This document shows positions 54,905 to 64,000 of a stretch of DNA of 64,000 nt, piece after piece. Each line of letters begins with the position of its first letter. Position 1 is the first letter of the stretch. The DNA is from Chlamydia ibidis 10-1398/6 (GTDB taxonomy: Bacteria > Chlamydiota > Chlamydiia > Chlamydiales > Chlamydiaceae), in NCBI RefSeq assembly GCF_000454725.1, contig NZ_APJW01000002.1, forward strand, positions 186,001 through 250,000, written 5' to 3'. The notes under the pieces are model-generated. The model had not been told where the DNA came from. It ran no database searches and was given only the letters and a program-made list of their open reading frames with translations. A program made the position numbers and the translations under genes.

Positions 54905-56419
54905 ATGGCAGATGTTTTAGTCATAGGTGCCAATCCAACAGGTCTTATCGTAGCGAATATGCTAATCGATTATGGGATTTCTACCAAAGTGATAGACCAT
55001 CGGGATAGTCTTGATAGCATATCAGGTACTTCTGTCCTCCCGGTCATATTGTCATCGTCATCTTTGGAACTTCTGGGTACCTCCGGTTTACTAGAAGGAT
55101 TAGCAGAGAAAAGCCATAAGCTTTTTGGAGCACGCTATCATTGGAAAAAACGTACTCTTTTGTTCAAATTTAACCAGTCTTCTAACTCTAGGTCTCCTTT
55201 CTCTCTGGCAACTTCTTACCAAGATTTTAATCAGCATCTTATTACTAAGTTTGAGGAAAAAGGAGGGAGTATAGGTTGGGGGACTCGTCCAGTAACCTTA
55301 GTAGAAGATAGTATTTTCATTGAAAGTACATCTTCCTCATCTAATTTTGAAAATCGAGAAATTTATAAGCCTAAATGGATTATAGCCTGTGAACCAGATG
55401 CTAATCCAGAGATTAAAGATTTATTTAAGAATCAATTAAGATTAAAGAAAATTTGCAAAGAACTTCTTTTTATTGATTGCGACGAAGGAGAGCCTTTTGA
55501 GGAAGGTCATATCCATCTATTGCCCATAACAAAGAATTTTTTGAACTTTGTTTTCTATAATCATAATAAGGGTACAAAACAGTTATGCCTCACTAATACG
55601 AATTTCCCACTTTCTACTAAGCTTAAACAAAGGTTACTTTATAATTATAACATAGGCATTTCTGATGACCATTACCACATTAAAACAACCCTCTGCCAAT
55701 ACCCTGCCGATTATCATAATTTCCTTTTCATAGGCAGTATGGCTAATAATCTTACCTTCTCCTATTTAAATGGGATAAACAGCAATGTGCATTCAGCGTT
55801 TAATCTAGCTTGGAAATTAATTCCTGTCGTAAAACGAGCGGCTTCGAAGTATTTGATCACAGCAAAAGAAAAGGAGTGCGGAAATATTTTACCACACTTT
55901 AGCGAGACGGCACAGAAAAGAACGAGAAGTCTTTTATTTTCGCAATTCTATAAACCAGCACTGCTATATTATTATCTCAAAAATTGTCGTCAGCTTGACA
56001 TGGAGGAAGGAGGCTATTATTACCCTCCTCATAAAGCTTTGAGATACCAAAGTAGTGATATTATCAAAATCTCGTCTCAAGACAGGGAGATTTCGGGTCC
56101 TGCTCCTGGTTCGCGTGCTATCGATGTTCAGTTAGAAGACGGTAGTTTCCTCCTGGATAATCTAAAAAGTGCGAAACACTTGCTACTATTTTTTAAGGAT
56201 CGCTTAGATTTACAGGAAGCGCTAAAAGAAGAATATGGGGACTGGGTGGAAGTAGTGGTTAACAAAGAATCAAAAGTTCAAAAGTTGTACCATGCCAATC
56301 CTGAATCTCTATTCATCATACGCCCAGATCGATATATAGGGTATAGAACACACACATTTAAGCTACACGAGCTGATTTCCTATTTGCTTCGTATCTTTGC
56401 TAGCGAACGGATAAAATAA
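54905..56419 (+). CDS. FAD-dependent monooxygenase-like protein (MhpA/TfdB type)
   Basis: 504 residues. The N-terminal dinucleotide fold is VIGANPTGLIVANML (the second glycine of GxGxxG is N) and the C-terminal thioredoxin-like part has SGPAPGSRAIDVQLEDG, as in phenol-hydroxylase-like enzymes. The second FAD motif, normally GDAAH, is GSMANN, although the following NSNVHSAFNLAWKL is kept. It may bind FAD poorly and act in another way. It is named mhpA-like in other chlamydiae; a phenolic substrate is not supported. Confidence 0.82.
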   Translation: MADVLVIGANPTGLIVANMLIDYGISTKVIDHRDSLDSISGTSVLPVILSSSSLELLGTSGLLEGLAEKSHKLFGARYHWKKRTLLFKFNQSSNSRSPFSLATSYQDFNQHLITKFEEKGGSIGWGTRPVTLVEDSIFIESTSSSSNFENREIYKPKWIIACEPDANPEIKDLFKNQLRLKKICKELLFIDCDEGEPFEEGHIHLLPITKNFLNFVFYNHNKGTKQLCLTNTNFPLSTKLKQRLLYNYNIGISDDHYHIKTTLCQYPADYHNFLFIGSMANNLTFSYLNGINSNVHSAFNLAWKLIPVVKRAASKYLITAKEKECGNILPHFSETAQKRTRSLLFSQFYKPALLYYYLKNCRQLDMEEGGYYYPPHKALRYQSSDIIKISSQDREISGPAPGSRAIDVQLEDGSFLLDNLKSAKHLLLFFKDRLDLQEALKEEYGDWVEVVVNKESKVQKLYHANPESLFIIRPDRYIGYRTHTFKLHELISYLLRIFASERIK

Positions 56420-56453
56420 TGCATCAGGATGACATAGAATACAGTGCGCGCTG

Positions 56454-59400
56454 CTATCCTAATGCGATCCTCTGTTTTTCTAGAAGAAGGCTCTCCTGTT
56501 CCTTTCCTATAGATTTCAGCCGTTCTTTAAGCTCACCTATACGATTGTCCCAATCAGTTTTATTCTCAGAAAACATCTTATCTTTTTCGTTAAGGATCTG
56601 GTCTAAAACTTGTAATTCTCTTTGTTTCTTTTCTAAATTTTGTATGTTCTGAGCATTTATTAAAAATTGAACTCTGCTATTCTGAAGTCGATCTAAAAGA
56701 ACGTAACGCGGCAACTTCTTGATACTGTTATAGATCTCTTGGAAATCTTCTGTAGTAGAACAATTCGAAGAATCGCTATTATTATCTAAACAAGATCGTA
56801 GGTACATCATAAAATCTGAGCAAATCTTCGAATAAGAATGTTTTGCACACTTACGAGATATCCAACGGTCTATTCTCTTTAAAGCTAATTTACACAGATC
56901 TTTGCGATTTAAAGATATATTCAAGGAAACGATATTCGATAAGGCATGCTTCTCTCTTATTAAACTAGCAACATTTTGAAAATGCTGTCCTCCTAATACA
57001 CCATCATAAGTAAGATGTTTTAGATTATCGTGTCGTTCTAGATACCTAGAAAGCAAATTATTGACCCTCTTATAATCATCAGGTGTAACTTCAGAATTCT
57101 CAATTTTTTCTAAAAGAAGCCCCGTTTCTTTGAGGATGCTTTCTGCCATCGTTCTCCCAGAATCAGAGAGTTGGGAAGAAGAAAATCTAAGAAATGGGAC
57201 AACATGAGCCAGGGAATGCAATTTCAATAACTCCTCTGTATGTGATAACTTGCTCTCAATTGTTTGAGTCAAAACCCCACTTCTAGCCTTATCTTGTCGA
57301 TATTGATTGTACTTTAAATCAGTACCCCCGGTACACATTCCTAATTCCAAAGAATTACGTAGAGCATCAAGTTCTCCTTTTGAAGACAAATCTTTTAACA
57401 GATGAGAAAAAGCTTCCTTTGCACTGTCTTTTTCTGTTTTTGAACCGCTATTGTGATAAATTTGACTAGTTAACGTCAAAACTTGTTCAAGAGATGTCGG
57501 GTCAACTGATTTTAGTTCTTCAGCTTTTTCAGAAAGAGCTTGGGATAAAATTTCTACAGATCGCTGATTCTCAACAACACTATTTTGCCAATTAGGAAGC
57601 GATGAGGACAGGATATCGTCAATACTACTCTTCAAACTAGCTTGATAGTGTTTCTGCTTATAGTATTTAGTTACTTCCTTATTGTAGCTTATAAGTTGTT
57701 GAATTATTTTGTGTTCGGAAATAGAGAGTTCAGCTAGGGCATTATCTATTGTTTTGACTTGTTTGCATCTTCTGGCGTCTTCTTGGGAAGTTTCCTTTTT
57801 GACAAGTTGCTGTTCTTGAGGACCTTTTTCGTTTCCTGCAGCACCATATGATGAAGAATTCATTAAACGATTGAGTGTACGAGCATCTGAACGTAGATTT
57901 GCAATGGTAGCCCTAAAATTCGACTGTTTATCAATCTCTTCAATATCTTCATGTACTGCTCGAGACCAAGCTAATTCCACACCATCTAAGTTGAGTTCAC
58001 TTTGAATCCTAGACAAATTCTGAATATTCTCTGGCTTAAATCTCTCACTGATAACATTAATCTCTCCAGACATCGCTTTAGCTAACCTAGCAACCTCGAC
58101 ATCCTGTTCTTTTTGACTTATCTTTTTGTTAAAGAACATGGGAATAAATTGAAAAACAACGGCTAAAGCGCATATTCCTATAGGTAACCAAGTAATTTGG
58201 ACAGAAAGAAGGACAAGACTGATCACTAAGCCGACCAAGCCAAGTAAGACCATTACTAAGTCCCTACTCAATTTCCAATTTCGAGATTGTTTCTCAACAT
58301 TGGTTAAGAATTGTGATAACTGTTTGTGACGAATCCCTAACGACCTAACTTGAGAAGATTGCGTGGCACGAAGATCTTGGGATAAATTTGTAGCCTGACT
58401 TTCATTAAATTCCAATACACTACGATTCTCATTTTGGTTACCTGTCCCTATCTGAGTTTCTTGACTACCTACAGTAAGTACGGCTTTTAAAGAAGATAGG
58501 TACTGAGGATCCAGGGTATTCATCGAACTAAACAATGAATTTGCTGCAACACGTACTCTATCCAAATCGATGTTGTTACCATCTCCTATAGCTCTATCAA
58601 GACTATTCATACTTTCGACAATAGATGACATTTTCTGCATCACTATTTTAAGTATGGTTGTCGTACTGGAAGGACAATCAGAAGACTGCTTCTTCTCTAT
58701 CGACTTAGCTAGTTCTGTGGCTTTTTTTATTTTCTTTTTCGCTAAAGTTGATTCCCTGTTAAATAATGTTTGCCAAACTAAAGATTTATGAGAAATCCCT
58801 TCCTCTTTGACTTTAACAGATGCCGCCTCAATAGCCACGTGTATCTGTTCTAACTCCTGTAGAAGACGTTGATAATCTTTAGAAAAAGACGTTATTTCTT
58901 CTTCTGATGGTAAATTTTGATTTTCTAACAGATTTTTAAATTCAGAATCTAAAAATGCTTTCCTTTCTAAAATAAACTCATAAGTTTGAGACGTGCCAAC
59001 AGGAGTTGTGCCTAAGGATATTATATCCTTTTGAACTTCTGGAAGTGCTTCGGAAAACTCTTTCAGAAGTAATCTGCTCATTTTTTGATCTTTAAATGTT
59101 GAATACTTATCTGACCAATCCACCAAACATTGTTTAGCTTGCTCAAGATATTGAACGAGCTCTTGTTTTTCAGAAAGGATAGCTTCTACTGATTTTGTTG
59201 ACGACGCTCCCCAATCTTTTTGAGAAAGACGATAGAGCAACATATCAACTTTTGCGCACTCCTGTTTATAACGAAAATCAGGATGGTGAGACGCTGCTCT
59301 CTCAATGTCTTGAAGGACATATTTACCTAAGAAAGATGCTGACCTCACTTTGTCCAATAGTTTATCTATAGGACCTAATTTAGCAAGATAACAAACCAAC

Positions 59401-60767
59401 GCTTGTTCAGCTGTATCCGAAACAGAAGAACCTCTTTGTTCATCCTTCCCAAAAATCTTACGTTTCTGTTGATGAATTGCGTTAACAAACTCATGAATAT
59501 TTTCTTCTATTTTCACAATTTTTCCAGAAGACGATAAAGCTACCTCAACGCAATTCTCAGATACTTTTACGATATTTCTTATAATAGCATTTAGTTTTTC
59601 GTTACTGGCATCATGAGTACAGAGTTCATGAGCTAGATGTTTGACAGTTTTCAGGCTATTTAATGTGATATCATCGATTTCTTCTAAATGATTAATCTCA
59701 GATAAGAAGATGTCGAATTTCTCACACCAGTTAGCAAAATGCAAGTTACTAACCAGTCTATTTAAATCTTCAAAGATACATAATGACTGATCAATACTAG
59801 CAGCTGCTTGCGTAAAATATAACTTCGTATGTGGTGATAAAGTTGAGACCCACCCACAAACTGTAGGACTACTTGCACAAGACGCGTCATACGCCTCTAT
59901 AATCTTCCGGACTTCTAGACCTACTTGTCCCCCGAATTGACACACACTCATAATAGTCTTGGATAAATCAACAAAGTTGATTAGTCCTTTAGAAGCAATG
60001 CTCCCTTCCACATTCTGTAGAGCGGATTTTGCAATATTATCAAGATCTGAGTTTGCTGATTTCCCTTGCAATAATCCAATCTTTGCATTAGAGACACTAG
60101 CAATAAACTTTTTCCACTCTGCATCTTCAGAAGAATCTATTCCAAATAGAGCTTCCACTTGATAACGACTGTTCAACTCACCAGATAAATTTAATTTCTC
60201 ATCAAGAGAAATTCCGCCATCAAAAGTTTTTTTATGCTTATCGGGACATAGTTTTTCTAAGATTAAGTCCCGTGTAGTTTTTGTATTATTTAGAGAAATA
60301 TCATACTTATAAAGCGCTGATTTTTTAACATCGACATGTTGAGAAAGTAAATGCGAATAATAACGATTAAGCAAACGATATTTTGCTTTTATTTCTTCGT
60401 ACCGCTGTCGTAGTTTGTTACCAGAAAATCCTATAGCTATACTACTTAATCCGACAACAACAACTGGGACCCATAAAGAGACACCACACACCATGCAAAG
60501 TGGTAAAACAAATAGAATTGCCAGCCCTACAATGGTTAAAATGGTAATAGCAACCTTAAAAAGCTTAAGCTTTTTGACGTCAGACTGTTCCATAGAGGAG
60601 ATCTGCGATTCCACGACTTCTATAAGATCATTATGAGAACTAAACGCTGATCTTATAGACCTGGCTTCACAACTTAAAGGAGCACTGGTATGGATCGACC
60701 CACCTGAAAGATCTCCACGATCAACCACTTGTGCTATTGAAGAATTCTCTCCTAAAACAGAAGTCAT
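56454..60767 (-). CDS. Giant coiled-coil protein with two Inc-type hydrophobic hairpins
   Basis: 1437 residues. Two bilobed hydrophobic segments, about residues 68-115 (VAITILTIVGLAILFVL ... VPVVVVGLSSIAIGF) and about 830-880 (MVLLGLVGLVISLVLLSV ... GICALAVVFQFIPMFF), each followed by long coiled coil; the rest is helical and polar. It corresponds to CT147 of C. trachomatis, described in the literature as having EEA1-like coiled coils and early expression. Localisation to the inclusion membrane is inferred. It ends against the monooxygenase gene with 34 bases between, and follows ligA. Confidence 0.85.
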   Translation of the reverse strand: MTSVLGENSSIAQVVDRGDLSGGSIHTSAPLSCEARSIRSAFSSHNDLIEVVESQISSMEQSDVKKLKLFKVAITILTIVGLAILFVLPLCMVCGVSLWVPVVVVGLSSIAIGFSGNKLRQRYEEIKAKYRLLNRYYSHLLSQHVDVKKSALYKYDISLNNTKTTRDLILEKLCPDKHKKTFDGGISLDEKLNLSGELNSRYQVEALFGIDSSEDAEWKKFIASVSNAKIGLLQGKSANSDLDNIAKSALQNVEGSIASKGLINFVDLSKTIMSVCQFGGQVGLEVRKIIEAYDASCASSPTVCGWVSTLSPHTKLYFTQAAASIDQSLCIFEDLNRLVSNLHFANWCEKFDIFLSEINHLEEIDDITLNSLKTVKHLAHELCTHDASNEKLNAIIRNIVKVSENCVEVALSSSGKIVKIEENIHEFVNAIHQQKRKIFGKDEQRGSSVSDTAEQALVCYLAKLGPIDKLLDKVRSASFLGKYVLQDIERAASHHPDFRYKQECAKVDMLLYRLSQKDWGASSTKSVEAILSEKQELVQYLEQAKQCLVDWSDKYSTFKDQKMSRLLLKEFSEALPEVQKDIISLGTTPVGTSQTYEFILERKAFLDSEFKNLLENQNLPSEEEITSFSKDYQRLLQELEQIHVAIEAASVKVKEEGISHKSLVWQTLFNRESTLAKKKIKKATELAKSIEKKQSSDCPSSTTTILKIVMQKMSSIVESMNSLDRAIGDGNNIDLDRVRVAANSLFSSMNTLDPQYLSSLKAVLTVGSQETQIGTGNQNENRSVLEFNESQATNLSQDLRATQSSQVRSLGIRHKQLSQFLTNVEKQSRNWKLSRDLVMVLLGLVGLVISLVLLSVQITWLPIGICALAVVFQFIPMFFNKKISQKEQDVEVARLAKAMSGEINVISERFKPENIQNLSRIQSELNLDGVELAWSRAVHEDIEEIDKQSNFRATIANLRSDARTLNRLMNSSSYGAAGNEKGPQEQQLVKKETSQEDARRCKQVKTIDNALAELSISEHKIIQQLISYNKEVTKYYKQKHYQASLKSSIDDILSSSLPNWQNSVVENQRSVEILSQALSEKAEELKSVDPTSLEQVLTLTSQIYHNSGSKTEKDSAKEAFSHLLKDLSSKGELDALRNSLELGMCTGGTDLKYNQYRQDKARSGVLTQTIESKLSHTEELLKLHSLAHVVPFLRFSSSQLSDSGRTMAESILKETGLLLEKIENSEVTPDDYKRVNNLLSRYLERHDNLKHLTYDGVLGGQHFQNVASLIREKHALSNIVSLNISLNRKDLCKLALKRIDRWISRKCAKHSYSKICSDFMMYLRSCLDNNSDSSNCSTTEDFQEIYNSIKKLPRYVLLDRLQNSRVQFLINAQNIQNLEKKQRELQVLDQILNEKDKMFSENKTDWDNRIGELKERLKSIGKEQESLLLEKQRIALG

Positions 60768-60884
60768 TTACGCCTCTTCTATAATTTATAGAAGAACATT
60801 ATAAAGCGAAATAGAATTAATATTAAATAATATAAACTACACGACGAGAGAATTGAGAATTTATATTGTTAAGATTTTATTATC

Positions 60885-64000
<3,116 letters not shown>

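Overview
This window is a chromosomal segment of a Chlamydia species. The gene set and order (accBC, efp, rpe, an IncA-like protein, argR-glnPQ, tsaD, four oppA paralogues then oppBCDF, two PPi-type phosphofructokinases flanking a hydrolase, waaA, leuS, a giant Inc-type coiled-coil protein, ligA, pknD) match the C. pneumoniae/C. caviae/C. psittaci/C. pecorum side of the genus. The DNA is AT-rich and there are no insertion sequences, prophage or CRISPR. I cannot fix the species without a search.

Positions 1-18000 look like the right part of the plasticity zone, where chlamydiae keep lineage-specific virulence genes. It starts with most of a giant cytotoxin on the minus strand (3' end outside the window). 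The toxin carries a large-clostridial-toxin-type glycosyltransferase with a DXD motif, a YopT/LifA-like (C58) cysteine protease with a readable Cys-His-Asp triad, and a hydrophobic translocation-like region. Its likely first 78 codons are in another frame, separated from the rest by an A9G6 homopolymer. Diverging from it is a small Inc-like protein. Next come two tandem MACPF (perforin-like) genes, bracketed by two DUF648-like membrane proteins on the opposite strand.

Positions 18000-22000 are a minus-strand housekeeping cluster: rpe-efp-accB-accC plus a secreted gamma-glutamylcyclotransferase-like protein. This is the conserved edge of the plasticity zone. An IncA-like inclusion membrane protein, a methyltransferase, a YihY-type membrane protein and a giant AsmA-like protein follow on the plus strand.

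Positions 29300-42600 are about transport. ArgR and an amino-acid ABC transporter (glnPQ) are on the minus strand, with an inverted repeat between argR and glnP that may be the operator. On the plus strand, tsaD leads into four OppA lipoproteins, of which oppA4 is split by a frameshift in an A8 run and oppA2 is short, then oppBCDF.

Positions 42850-49400 carry a DUF1186-like protein, a dicarboxylate translocator, and pfkA1-hydrolase-pfkA2. From 49400 to 53461 the minus strand carries leuS, waaA and two CAU-anticodon tRNAs. The right end has a secreted hydrolase and a degenerate FAD monooxygenase on the plus strand, and pknD (5' end outside the window), ligA and a 1437-residue protein with two Inc-type hydrophobic hairpins on the minus strand.

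The most interesting pattern is that three genes (toxin, yihY, oppA4) are each interrupted at a poly-A or poly-A/G run, always by the same one-base register. This could be phase variation, transcriptional slippage or -1 frameshifting, or simply homopolymer undercalling in the sequence.
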